Shown here: positions 16,021-23,970 of the stretch, in pieces
Layout of the letters: each line of letters starts with the position of its first letter
Position numbering within the stretch: position 1 is the stretch's first letter
Assembly (NCBI RefSeq): GCF_019207085.1
Contig: NZ_JAATOM010000013.1
Coordinates: 62,001 to 126,000 of the forward strand
Direction: 5' to 3'
Length of the DNA: 64,000 bases
DNA from: Variovorax sp. dw_308
GTDB lineage: Bacteria; Pseudomonadota; Gammaproteobacteria; Burkholderiales; Burkholderiaceae_C
Notes under the pieces: model-generated
What the model saw: only the letters and a program-made list of their open reading frames with translations
The model's database searches: none
Told to the model about the DNA's origin: nothing
Made by a program: the position numbers and the translations under genes

Positions 16021-16821
16021 ATGGAAAGCCTCACGCCATCCACACAACCCCTGGTCAGCCTGCGCCAGGTCAGCAAGCGTTTCGCCAACGGCACGCTCGC
16101 GCTGCAGGGCATGTCGCTCGATTGCGGCGAACACGACTTCATCAGCTTCCTCGGCCCGTCGGGCTGCGGCAAGAGCACGGCGTTGCGACTGATCGCCGGC
16201 CTCACACGCATCAGCTCGGGCGAGCTGACCTGGTCGCGCGCCGACAGCGCTGCATCGACCAGCGACCGCGAGCTGGGCTTCGTCTTCCAGGAGCCGACAC
16301 TGATGCCGTGGGCCAAGGTCTTCGACAACGTCTGGCTGCCGCTCAAGCTGACCGGCATGAGCCGCGACGCCGCGGCGCCCGTGGTCGCACAGGCGCTCGA
16401 GATGGTCGGTCTTTCGCGCTTCGCCGACGTCTACCCGCGCGAATTGTCGGGCGGCATGAAGATGCGGGTGTCGATCGCCCGGGCGCTGGTCACGCGGCCG
16501 CGCCTGTTGCTGATGGACGAGCCTTTCGCGGCGCTCGACGAGATGACGCGGATCAAGCTCAACAACGACCTGCTGGCGATCTGGCGCGAGCACCGCTTCT
16601 CGGTGATCTTCGTGACGCACAGTGTCTACGAGTCGGTCTACCTGTCGAACCGCATCGTCGTGATGGCGCCCCGCCCGGGCCGCGTGGTCGACGAGATCCG
16701 CATCGACGAGCCCTATCCGCGCGGCGAAGCCTTCCGCACATCCACCGGCTACAACGCGCACTGCACCGCGGTGTCGCAATCCCTGCACGGAGCCCTCCAT
16801 GGCGTCGACATCGATCACTGA
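16021..16821 (+). CDS. ABC transporter ATP-binding protein, SsuB/TauB/ThiZ-like
   Basis: A 266-residue ATPase of the nitrate/sulfonate/taurine/HMP importer branch. Walker A is FLGPSGCGKSTALRL, the Q-loop is GFVFQEPTLMPWAKV, the ABC signature is RELSGGMKMRVSIARAL, Walker B is RLLLMDEPFAALDEMTR and the H-loop is VIFVTHSVYESVYL. The ATG at 16021 is used; a GTG overlapping the creatininase gene would add about 11 residues. The 3' end overlaps the permease start by 23 bases, so the two are coupled. With the permease (16799) and binding protein (19104) it forms one importer. Confidence 0.93.
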   Translation: MESLTPSTQPLVSLRQVSKRFANGTLALQGMSLDCGEHDFISFLGPSGCGKSTALRLIAGLTRISSGELTWSRADSAASTSDRELGFVFQEPTLMPWAKVFDNVWLPLKLTGMSRDAAAPVVAQALEMVGLSRFADVYPRELSGGMKMRVSIARALVTRPRLLLMDEPFAALDEMTRIKLNNDLLAIWREHRFSVIFVTHSVYESVYLSNRIVVMAPRPGRVVDEIRIDEPYPRGEAFRTSTGYNAHCTAVSQSLHGALHGVDIDH

Positions 16822-17680
16822 CAACACGGCGCTGGCCGCGCTCGGCGAGGCACCATCGGCCGCCGAACTGCAACGCCGCGACGACCGCCTGCGACGGCGC
16901 GAGTCGACGCTGCGCACCGCAGTGCCCGTCGCGGTGGTAATCGGCCTGCTGCTGATGTGGGAGTTGGTGGTGCGGATCAACAACGTGCCGCATTACATCA
17001 TCCCCGCGCCGTCGCTGATCCTCACGACGCTGGTCGACAACTGGGACACGCTGTCGAGCGCGCTGTGGTTCACGGTCAAGCTCACGCTGCTGTCGCTGGC
17101 CGCGGCGATCGTCGGCGGCGTGCTGCTGGCGATCGCCTTCGCGCTCTTCAAGTGGGTCGAGATTGGGCTGTTTCCGATCGCGGTGATCCTGCAGGTGACG
17201 CCGATCATCGCGATTGCGCCGCTGATTCTGATCTACGTGTCGAGCACCACGGCCGCACTGCTGCTGTGCGCCTGGATCGTGGCCTTCTTCCCGATCCTGT
17301 CGAACACCGTCATCGGCCTCAAGAGCGCCGACAGCAACCTGCGCGACCTGTTCCAGCTCTACAAGGCCTCGCCCTGGCAGACCTTCCGCCATCTGCTGGC
17401 GCCGAGCGCGCTGCCCTACTTCATGGCGGGACTCAAGATCGCCGGCGGCCTGAGCCTGGTCGGCGCGGTGGTGGCGGAGTTCACGGCCGGCACCGCGGGC
17501 CGCGAGACCGGGCTGGCCTCGCGCATCCTCGAGTCGAGCTTCCGGACCGAGATCCCGATGATGTTCGCGGCGCTGCTGCTGGTGTCCCTGCTCGGCATCG
17601 TGATCTTCATCGTGTTTGCCGCGCTGTCGCGCGCCGTGCTGGGCCACTGGCACGAAAGCGAGATGCGGAGGGAGCGATGA
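16799..17680 (+). CDS. ABC transporter permease, SsuC/TauC-like
   Basis: A 293-residue inner-membrane permease with about six membrane helices, starting after a soluble 40-residue N-terminal arm. It has the BPD_transp_1 pattern: PTPAPSLI-like segment (HYIIPAPSLIL), PIIAIAPLILIYV, and the EAA loop around LFQLYKASPWQTFRHLLAPSALPYFMAGLKIA. This is the pattern of sulfonate, nitrate and HMP importers. It overlaps the ATPase gene by 23 bases at the start and the FAD oxidoreductase gene by four bases at the end (ATGA). Substrate unknown, presumably the nitrogenous compound handled by this operon. Confidence 0.92.
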   Translation: MASTSITDNTALAALGEAPSAAELQRRDDRLRRRESTLRTAVPVAVVIGLLLMWELVVRINNVPHYIIPAPSLILTTLVDNWDTLSSALWFTVKLTLLSLAAAIVGGVLLAIAFALFKWVEIGLFPIAVILQVTPIIAIAPLILIYVSSTTAALLLCAWIVAFFPILSNTVIGLKSADSNLRDLFQLYKASPWQTFRHLLAPSALPYFMAGLKIAGGLSLVGAVVAEFTAGTAGRETGLASRILESSFRTEIPMMFAALLLVSLLGIVIFIVFAALSRAVLGHWHESEMRRER

Positions 17681-19068
17681 GCGCAGTGCCGAAACCGCTG
17701 CAGCAGCCCGCCGCCGTCGACTGGGACGCCGTCCGGCGCGAGCTGCACGGCCTCAACGTGATCGCCGCGCCGAACCAGCGCAAGCAGCTCTCGAAGGACT
17801 TCTACTGGTACAGCCCGATCCTCACCGAGCAGCTCGCGGGTTGCGTCGCCGACCTGGTGATCAAGGTGTCGACCGAGGACGACGTGCGGCAGGCTGCCGC
17901 CGTGGCCGCCAGATGGAAACTGCCGCTGACGGTGCGCGCGGGCGGCACCGGCAACTACGGCCAATGCGTCCCGCTCGAGGGCGGCTTGGTGCTCGACGTG
18001 ACGCCGATGAGCCGCGTGCTCGATGTCGGCGACGGCAGCGTGCGGGTCCAGGCCGGCGCGCGCATGCACGACATCGAGCTCGCCGTGGCCGAGACCGGGC
18101 AGGCGCTGCGCATGTGGCCCTCGACCTGGCACGTGGCCTCGATCGGCGGCTTCATCGCCGGCGGATTCGGCGGCATCGGATCGATCCGCCACGGCATCCT
18201 GCGCGATCCGGGCAACCTGCTGCGGGCGCGCATCATGACCGTCGAGCGCGAGCCGCGTGTGATCGAACTGCAGGGCGACGAGATCCAGCAGGTGCACCAC
18301 GCCTATGGCACCAACGGCATCCTGACCGAGGTCGAGGTGGCGCTGAGCCCAGCCGTCGACTGGGAGCATTGCATCGCGCTATTCGACAGCTACCGGCGCG
18401 TGATGGATTTCGGAATCGCCGCAAGCACGCCGGCGCTGGAGCTGTTCCTGCTGTCGGCCGTCGACGCGCGCTTCTCACCCTACTACGCCAACCTTGGCGC
18501 GCACTTTCCGCCGGACCAGCATGCGATGTTCGCGATGGTCGCGCCCGCTTCGATGCCGGCCTTCCGCGCGCTGGTCGCCGAGCATGGCGGCACGGTGTCG
18601 CTCGAGGGCACCGAGGCCGAGCTGCACGCCGCCGGCCTGCCGCCGGCCTACGAATGCGCCTACAACCACACGACACTGCAGGCGCTCAAGGTCGACCGCA
18701 GCTGGACCTATCTGCAGGTGGCCTATGCACAGCCCTTCGACCCCGCGGTGGTCGACCGCCACATCGCGATCTTCGGGGACGACGTGCTGCAGCACCACGA
18801 GTTCGCGCGCGCCGGTGGCGAGTACGGCACCTTCTCGATCCTGCTGGTGCGCTGGAAGGGCGAGGCCCACCAGTACGAGCTGATCCGCGAGATCGAGTCG
18901 CAGGGCGGCTGCCAGGTCTTTAACCCGCATGTCGTGACGATCGAGGACGGCGGCATGAAGACCATCGACACGCAGCAGATCGACTTCAAGAAGCGCAGCG
19001 ACCCGATGGGCCTGATGAACCCCGGCAAGACGCGCGGCTGGCACCCCGACATGGCGCGCGACGCCTGA
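17677..19068 (+). CDS. FAD-binding oxidoreductase (FAD_binding_4 / PCMH type)
   Basis: A 463-residue flavoprotein of the vanillyl-alcohol-oxidase/PCMH superfamily. The start at 17677 overlaps the permease stop (ATGA). The FAD-binding loop PLTVRAGGTGNYGQCVPLEG, the LDVTPMSRVLDV strand, the GARMHDIELAV helix and the SIGGFIAGGFGGIGSIRHG loop stand in the normal order in residues 80-190, followed by a substrate-binding C-terminal part ending NPGKTRGW. I see no His-attachment motif that proves covalent FAD. Probably oxidises a C-OH or C-N bond of the imported compound. Being placed between the permease and the binding-protein gene makes it part of the same pathway. Confidence 0.85.
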   Translation: MSAVPKPLQQPAAVDWDAVRRELHGLNVIAAPNQRKQLSKDFYWYSPILTEQLAGCVADLVIKVSTEDDVRQAAAVAARWKLPLTVRAGGTGNYGQCVPLEGGLVLDVTPMSRVLDVGDGSVRVQAGARMHDIELAVAETGQALRMWPSTWHVASIGGFIAGGFGGIGSIRHGILRDPGNLLRARIMTVEREPRVIELQGDEIQQVHHAYGTNGILTEVEVALSPAVDWEHCIALFDSYRRVMDFGIAASTPALELFLLSAVDARFSPYYANLGAHFPPDQHAMFAMVAPASMPAFRALVAEHGGTVSLEGTEAELHAAGLPPAYECAYNHTTLQALKVDRSWTYLQVAYAQPFDPAVVDRHIAIFGDDVLQHHEFARAGGEYGTFSILLVRWKGEAHQYELIREIESQGGCQVFNPHVVTIEDGGMKTIDTQQIDFKKRSDPMGLMNPGKTRGWHPDMARDA

Positions 19069-19103
19069 ACCTTCACCACCGAGACACAACCCGAGGACCC
19101 ACG

Positions 19104-20123
19104 ATGCAAACCGAATCCCGCTTCATCGCCCGCCGCCTGATCGCCACCCTGCTTGCCGGCACCGCCCTGGCGGCCTTCGCGCAGGACAAGGTCACGATCG
19201 CCACCAACTGGCGCGCCCAGCCCGGCCACGGCGGCTTCTACCAGGCGCTGGCCGATGGCACCTACAAGAAGTACGGCCTCGACGTCGAGATCCAGCAAGG
19301 CGGGCCGCAGGTCAACAACCGGCCGATGCTGCCGGCCGGAAAGATCGACTTCCTGATGACCGGCAACATGCTGATGGCCTTCGACAACATCAAGCAGAAG
19401 GTGCCGACGGTGGTGGTTGCGGCCTATTTTCAGAAAGATCCGCAGGCCATCATCGCCCACCCGGGGCAGGGCTTCGAGAAGTTCTCCGACCTCGCCAAGG
19501 CCAAGACCGTGCTGCTCGCCAAGGACGGCCAGATCAGCTATTGGCAGTGGATGAAGAAGGCCTACGGCATGCGCGACGAGCAGGTGCGCCCCTACAACTT
19601 CAGCCTCTCGCAGTTCCTGGCCGACAAGCAGTCGGTGCAGCAGGCCTACGCGACCTCGGAGCCGCTGGCGGTCGAGAAGCAGGCCGGCTTCATGCCGGTG
19701 GTACTGTCTCTGGCCGACGCCGGCTGGTCGACCTACGGCATGGTGGTCGAAACCCGGCAGGACCTCGTCAAGACCAAACCCGACCTGGTGAAGCGCTTCG
19801 TGGAAGCCACCAACATCGGCTACTACAACTATCTCTACGGCGACCGCAAGGCAGCGGATGCGATGATCCAGAAGATCAATCCGGACATCAGCGATGACTA
19901 CATCGAGAAGTCGATGCCGATCCTGCGCGCCCACATCGACGTCGGCGACGCGACTACCCAAGGCATCGGCGCGATGAGCGACGAGCGCATGAAGGACTTC
20001 TACGACAAAGCAGTGTCGGCCGGGCTCTACAAGCCGACCGACTTCAACTACCGCGACGCCTACACCAGGCAGTTCGTCAACAAGGGCGTCGGCATCGACA
20101 TCCGCAAGGCGGCCGCGAAGTAA
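19104..20123 (+). CDS. ABC transporter substrate-binding protein, NMT1/THI5-like (SsuA/ThiY branch)
   Basis: A 339-residue periplasmic protein. A signal peptide (MQTESRFIARRLIATLLAGT, then ALAAFAQ) is followed by VTIATNWRAQPGHGGFYQAL and KYGLDVEIQQGGPQVNNRPM, the NMT1/THI5-like binding-domain start; VEKQAGFMPVVLSLADAGWS lies further on. THI5-like proteins bind hydroxymethyl-pyrimidines and related ring compounds, and others bind sulfonates. Given the cytosine-deaminase-like enzyme and the RutR-like regulator nearby, a pyrimidine-type or other N-heterocyclic ligand is an attractive guess, but it is only a guess. It completes the importer with 16021 and 16799. Confidence 0.88.
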   Translation: MQTESRFIARRLIATLLAGTALAAFAQDKVTIATNWRAQPGHGGFYQALADGTYKKYGLDVEIQQGGPQVNNRPMLPAGKIDFLMTGNMLMAFDNIKQKVPTVVVAAYFQKDPQAIIAHPGQGFEKFSDLAKAKTVLLAKDGQISYWQWMKKAYGMRDEQVRPYNFSLSQFLADKQSVQQAYATSEPLAVEKQAGFMPVVLSLADAGWSTYGMVVETRQDLVKTKPDLVKRFVEATNIGYYNYLYGDRKAADAMIQKINPDISDDYIEKSMPILRAHIDVGDATTQGIGAMSDERMKDFYDKAVSAGLYKPTDFNYRDAYTRQFVNKGVGIDIRKAAAK

Positions 20124-20134
20124 CGGCACCGACG

Positions 20135-21103
20135 ATGACCGAGCGCACTCTCACCGTCCGGGTCGCGCGCATCGCGCGCCAGACGCCGGAGATCCTTTCC
20201 TTCGAGCTGGTGCATCCGGCCGGTCGGGCGTTGCCCGGCTACCAGGCCGGCGCGCACATCGATGTCCACATGCCCGGCGGCTTCTCGCGCCAGTACTCGC
20301 TCGCCTGCGACGCCGGCGCCGGGGGCCGCGAAGCCTCGCGCTACCTGATCGGCGTCAAGCGCGAGGCCGCGAGCCGCGGCGGCTCGGCCTCGATGCACGG
20401 CCGCGTCCGCGAAGGCGACCTGCTGCCGATCAGCTCGCCGCGCAACAGCTTTCCGATCCGCAGCGAGGCGCGCCGCCACCTGCTGCTGGCCGGGGGCGTC
20501 GGCATGACGCCGCTGCTCGCGATGGCGCAGACGCTGGCACGCGCCAGCGCCGACTTCATGCTGTACCTGTTCGTTCGCAGCGAAGAGCACCTGGCCTTTG
20601 CCGAGGCGCTGCGCGATCCGCTGCTGGCGTCGCGCGTGCGCCTGCATTTCGATGCCGGCGACGCATCACGGAAGATCGATATTCGGCGGCTGCTCGCGGT
20701 GCGCGAAGCCGACACGCAGTTGTACGTGTGCGGGCCCGGCGGATTCATGCAGGCCGTGCGCGACGCCGCCGCGCACTGGCCCGAGGACGCGGTGCACACC
20801 GAATACTTCGCAGCCCCTGCCGATGCCGCGGGCGTCACCGGCAAGCCCTTCGTGCTGCGGCTCGCGCAGCGCGGCATCCGCGTGCCGGTGGCCGGCGACC
20901 AGAGCGCGGTCGATGCGCTGCATGCGGTCGGCATCGACATCCCGGTCTCCTGCGAGCAGGGCCTGTGCGGCACCTGCGTGGTCGGCGCCGAAGGCGAAGG
21001 CGCGGAGCACCGCGACTTCTGCCTCACGGGCAGCGAACGCACGCACAAGGTGGCGCTGTGCTGTTCGCGGGCCCGCGGCGAGGAGTTGGTGATCGATCTC
21101 TGA
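20135..21103 (+). CDS. Phthalate-dioxygenase-reductase-type oxidoreductase (PDR/VanB family)
   Basis: A 322-residue three-domain reductase: an FMN-binding barrel (HIDVHMPGGFSRQYSLACDA with the RxYS-type motif), an NAD-binding domain (LLLAGGVGMTPLLAMAQTL, and YVCGPGGFMQAV) and a C-terminal plant-type [2Fe-2S] ferredoxin with cysteines in CEQGLCGTCVVG and a fourth in the HRDFCLTG segment. Such proteins pass electrons from NADH to a Rieske oxygenase. No oxygenase gene is in this operon, so the partner must be encoded elsewhere; one Rieske oxygenase without a reductase gene is at 55672 in this window. It starts 11 bases after the binding-protein gene. Confidence 0.92.
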   Translation: MTERTLTVRVARIARQTPEILSFELVHPAGRALPGYQAGAHIDVHMPGGFSRQYSLACDAGAGGREASRYLIGVKREAASRGGSASMHGRVREGDLLPISSPRNSFPIRSEARRHLLLAGGVGMTPLLAMAQTLARASADFMLYLFVRSEEHLAFAEALRDPLLASRVRLHFDAGDASRKIDIRRLLAVREADTQLYVCGPGGFMQAVRDAAAHWPEDAVHTEYFAAPADAAGVTGKPFVLRLAQRGIRVPVAGDQSAVDALHAVGIDIPVSCEQGLCGTCVVGAEGEGAEHRDFCLTGSERTHKVALCCSRARGEELVIDL

Positions 21104-21139
21104 GCCGCCCGCGCGGCACTCTGGCACCATCCGCATCCG

Positions 21140-21823
21140 ATGAGAACAGCACCGAACAACGAGACCCCCGACGCCGTGGATGCGGCGGACGAGCCGCTCG
21201 ACGCACCCGCCACGCGCGGTCGTGCGCGCAAATACGCGCAGATGCAGGGCCTGATCCACCGCGCCGCGGTCGAGGTCTTCGCGAGCGAAGGCCTGGCCGG
21301 CGCGTCGACCCAGGCGATCGCCGACAAGGCCGGCCTGTCGAAAGCGCAGCTACATTACTACATCGAGAGCAAGGAAGCGCTTTACCGCCAGGTGCTGCAG
21401 GGCATCATCGACGACTGGATCGGCGTCTTCGGTTTCAGCGACGAGGCCTTCGGGCCACGCAAGGTGCTCGGCGACCTGATCCGGCGCAAGATGATGTTCT
21501 CGTTCGAGCACCCGCTGCGCTCGCGGATATTCACGGCCGAGATGATGCGCGGCGCCCCGGTGCTAGGCTCGATGATGAGCCACAGCCAGCAGCGCACCGG
21601 ACAGGCGGCGGCGGTGATCCAGAACTGGATCGACCAGGGCCTGATGGACCCGGTGGACCCGATGCTGTTCCTGTTCCACCTGTGGGCCGTGACGCAGTTC
21701 TATGCCGACCACGCGACCCAGGTGGCGCTGTTCCGCAAGGTCGCCGAGAGCGACGACAAGGACCAACGCTACCTGATCGAGCAGGTGACGGCGTTCATGC
21801 TGAAGGGCGCCGGGGTCCGCTAG
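21140..21823 (+). CDS. TetR-family regulator, RutR-like
   Basis: A 227-residue regulator. A TetR helix-turn-helix lies at about residues 35-80 (AAVEVFASEGLAGASTQAIA, then DKAGLSKAQLHYYIESKEALY). The C-terminal part, including FSFEHPLRSRIFTAEMMRGA and LFLFHLWAVTQFYADHATQV, resembles RutR/YcdC, the uracil/thymine-sensing regulator of pyrimidine catabolism. It ends the operon beginning at 15176 and probably regulates it through the RutR-box-like repeats upstream. The effector is likely a ring compound of the pathway; this is inferred from the family. Confidence 0.87.
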   Translation: MRTAPNNETPDAVDAADEPLDAPATRGRARKYAQMQGLIHRAAVEVFASEGLAGASTQAIADKAGLSKAQLHYYIESKEALYRQVLQGIIDDWIGVFGFSDEAFGPRKVLGDLIRRKMMFSFEHPLRSRIFTAEMMRGAPVLGSMMSHSQQRTGQAAAVIQNWIDQGLMDPVDPMLFLFHLWAVTQFYADHATQVALFRKVAESDDKDQRYLIEQVTAFMLKGAGVR

Positions 21824-21836
21824 GACGCGCGACTTC

Positions 21837-21880
21837 GACAAAGCCGGACGACGCGGTGAGGCATGGCAGCCGGCTTTGTC
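21837..21880. terminator. 11-bp inverted repeat after the TetR gene
   Basis: GACAAAGCCGG (21837-21847) and CCGGCTTTGTC (21870-21880) pair perfectly around a 22-base loop, starting 14 bases after the TetR stop. The position at an operon end suggests a terminator or mRNA-stabilising stem, although no T-run follows and the loop is long. Confidence 0.45.
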
Positions 21881-22293
21881 CGATCAACGGCCATGCCGAG
21901 CGCCTTCGATTTCGGCAACGGTCCGCTTCAAGGTGGCAACAATCACAGCCGAAGAGAACGAATTTCAATCGGAGTCCATCACCCGTACGGTTACAACTTT
22001 TGTCGCATTTCACCGCGTAGTCTCGATCACGCGCCCGTGGAGCGGCGGCTGTGTCGGCCGCGCATTTATCGCATGGAGCTTGCCGAAGGCGGTGATCTCG
22101 CCGCCGGAAGTTCTGGGAAGGACAGCAAGCGCTGCGGAACTCGAGTGCACGGCGCTCGCCGGGCCTTACCATCTGCGGCTGGATGAGGCTCCAGCCTGCA
22201 GCCGTGGATGGGCGGATCTGAACGAGGGATGGACCGGTTTGGGCCACAGTTTCTAGACTGGACCGCACCGGCTTTCGAGGAGGCCTATTGGCT
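21881..22293. other. Gap with no recognised gene
   Basis: This stretch between the RutR-like gene and the IS3 fragment has open frames on both strands but none with a recognisable domain or a convincing ribosome site. It may be chromosomal sequence damaged by the neighbouring insertion event. Confidence 0.45.
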
Positions 22294-22295
22294 TG

Positions 22296-22318
22296 AGTCA
22301 GACCGGGATGGTCTGACT
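22296..22318. repeat. 9-bp inverted repeat near the IS3-family fragment
   Basis: AGTCAGACC (22296-22304) and GGTCTGACT (22310-22318) pair perfectly around GGGAT. It lies about 85 bases beyond the stop codon of the IS3 orfB fragment. It may be the terminal repeat region of the element or a terminator hairpin; the opposite IS end is missing, so I cannot confirm which. Confidence 0.5.
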
Positions 22319-22402
22319 TCTCTTCTGGCTGTTCTGGCTTTCATTATTTCAGCCCCCGCAGGGGCCGCCGGAGGCCCCCCGGTTGGGCCATGTACTCATG
22401 GT

Positions 22403-22765
22403 TCAACCCTCCTGAAGCACTGCCGCTTGGGGCTTGGTTGCGGTCACAGCCTGAGCTTGTCGGCGCCAGTAGTTGGCCTCGGCTTCGGCCGGCGGGATGT
22501 AGCCGATGGGCTCAAGCAAGCGGTGGTGGTTGAACCATGAGACCCACTCGAGGGTGGCGAGTTCGACCGCCTCACGCGTCTTCCAGGGGCCGCGCCGGTG
22601 GATGATCTCCGCCTTGTACAAGCCGTTGATGGTCTCGGCCAGTGCGTTGTCGTAGCTGTCGCCGGTGCTGCCCACCGAGGGGTCGATACCGGCTTCGGCC
22701 AGCCGCTCGCTGTAGCGGATCGACACGTACGAGCCCCTGTCGCTGTGATGCACCAGCGCCCCTTT
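22403..22765 (-). pseudogene. IS3-family transposase OrfB, C-terminal fragment
   Basis: The minus strand reads GALVHHSDRGSYVSIRYSER, then SYDNALAETINGLYKAE, REAVELATLEWVSWFNHHRL and IGYIPPAEAEANYW. This is the C-terminal half of the rve integrase core of an IS3-family (IS51-like) OrfB, including the second catalytic Asp (HSDRGS) and the Glu (NALAETINGLYK). The upstream two thirds of OrfB and all of OrfA are missing. It breaks off at about 22765, exactly where a truncated dehydrogenase gene begins on the other strand, so one deletion or recombination event trimmed both. The fragment cannot transpose. Confidence 0.9.
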
Positions 22766-22767
22766 CT

Positions 22768-23340
22768 TCTACGCCGGCCCGGCGCGCGCTCGCCACGGCT
22801 TGTGGCGCAACCGTGGTGGTCGACCCCGCGGCTGCCTCGCCCTACGAGGCGCTCGCATCTCGTGGCTACACCACCTCGATCGCTGACCATGCGGCAGGCG
22901 GGCTGAAGACCATGAAGGGGCTGCGCAGCCTGCCCTTGCCGTGGCACCTGACCCTCGGTGCCCTGAAGGCGCTGGGCGCCACCGCGCCGAAGCGGCCGAT
23001 CGTGTTCGAGTGCGTCGGCGTTCCCGGCATCATCGACAGGATCATCACCGACGCTCCGCTCAATTCCCGCGTCGTCGTTGCCGGCGTCTGCATGACGCCG
23101 GACCGGTTCCGCCCGGTGATGGCGATCAACAAGGAAATCGATCTGCGCTTCGTCATGGGCTATGACCCGCTGGAGTTTCGCGACACCTTGCGGATGCTGG
23201 CCGACGGCAAGATCGACGCGTCGCCTCTTGTCACTGGCACTGTCGGGCTCCATGGTGTCGCCGGCGCATTCGATGCCCTTGCCGCGCCGGACAAGCATGC
23301 AAAGATCGTCATCGATCCCCGCAGCGCCGCGGTGCTGTAG
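22768..23340 (+). pseudogene. Zinc-type (MDR) alcohol dehydrogenase, C-terminal fragment
   Basis: The plus frame reads STPARRALATACGATVVVDP, then RPIVFECVGVPGIIDRIITD, RVVVAGVCMTPDRFRPVMAI and VGLHGVAGAFDALAAPDKHA, then IVID before the end. This is the Rossmann domain and C-terminal tail of a medium-chain zinc-binding dehydrogenase. The catalytic zinc domain and the first beta strand with the GxGxxG loop are missing, cut at the IS3 fragment boundary near 22766. About 190 of about 370 residues remain. There is no proper start codon or ribosome site, so it is dead. Confidence 0.85.
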
Positions 23341-23379
23341 CCGCAGCGTGACCGAGGCGCATCCAGCCGGTGCGGCTTT

Positions 23380-23970
23380 CTACTTTCTCAGCGCAGCGAG
23401 AGCGCGTGTCCACCGGTGCAGCTCGTCGAGCATCGTCTTTGCGGAAGCGGTGTGCAGGTCGCTCGGCAAGAACACGCCCTCGGCGCCTATGTGCTGGTTG
23501 AAATGCGGCACCACGACCGCCTCCGGAATCGGCACCAGCTTGAGCGTGCTCAGCAGTTGCTTGGTCGCCTGGACGCCACGGATGCCGCCGGAGACTCCGC
23601 CGTAGCTGACGAAGCCGACCGGCTTGTAGTGCCACTCGCCGACCAGGTAATTCATCGCGTTGATCAGCGCGCCGGGCGGCCCGTGGTTGTACTCCGGCAT
23701 GACGAACAGGAACGCGTCCGCCGTTGACACCGATGCGCTCCACGCGCGCGTATGAGCGTGGTGGTACTTCTGGAGGCGCGGATGTTCCGGCTCGTCGAAT
23801 ACAGGGAGCGCGAAGTCCGCCAGTTCGACCAGCGTCGAATCGAAGCTGGCATGCGCCTGCGCGAACGCATGGGCCCAGCCAGCGATCGCCGGCCCGATGC
23901 GGCCGGGGCGCGTGCTGCAGACCAGCGTGTGAAGCCTGGGCTTCATCGAGGTTTGCGCTTCAGAAGGCAT
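23380..23970 (-). CDS. NADPH-dependent FMN reductase family protein
   Basis: A 196-residue flavodoxin-like oxidoreductase. The phosphate-binding start VCSTRPGRIGPAIAGWAHAF (residues 17-36), the PVFDEPEHPRLQKYHHAHT segment and the flavin loop PEYNHGPPGALINAMNYL identify the FMN_red family (azoreductase/chromate-reductase relatives). The start at 23970 overlaps the porin stop codon; a second ATG at 23946 gives a start directly before the conserved part. It may deliver reduced flavin to a monooxygenase or reduce quinones. Following the porin gene on the same strand, it could be cotranscribed with it. Confidence 0.88.
   Translation of the reverse strand: MPSEAQTSMKPRLHTLVCSTRPGRIGPAIAGWAHAFAQAHASFDSTLVELADFALPVFDEPEHPRLQKYHHAHTRAWSASVSTADAFLFVMPEYNHGPPGALINAMNYLVGEWHYKPVGFVSYGGVSGGIRGVQATKQLLSTLKLVPIPEAVVVPHFNQHIGAEGVFLPSDLHTASAKTMLDELHRWTRALAALRK

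Noticed and set aside
15529-16983. A 484-codon minus-strand frame
   Set aside because: It is antisense to the creatininase and ABC transporter genes, whose motifs are complete.
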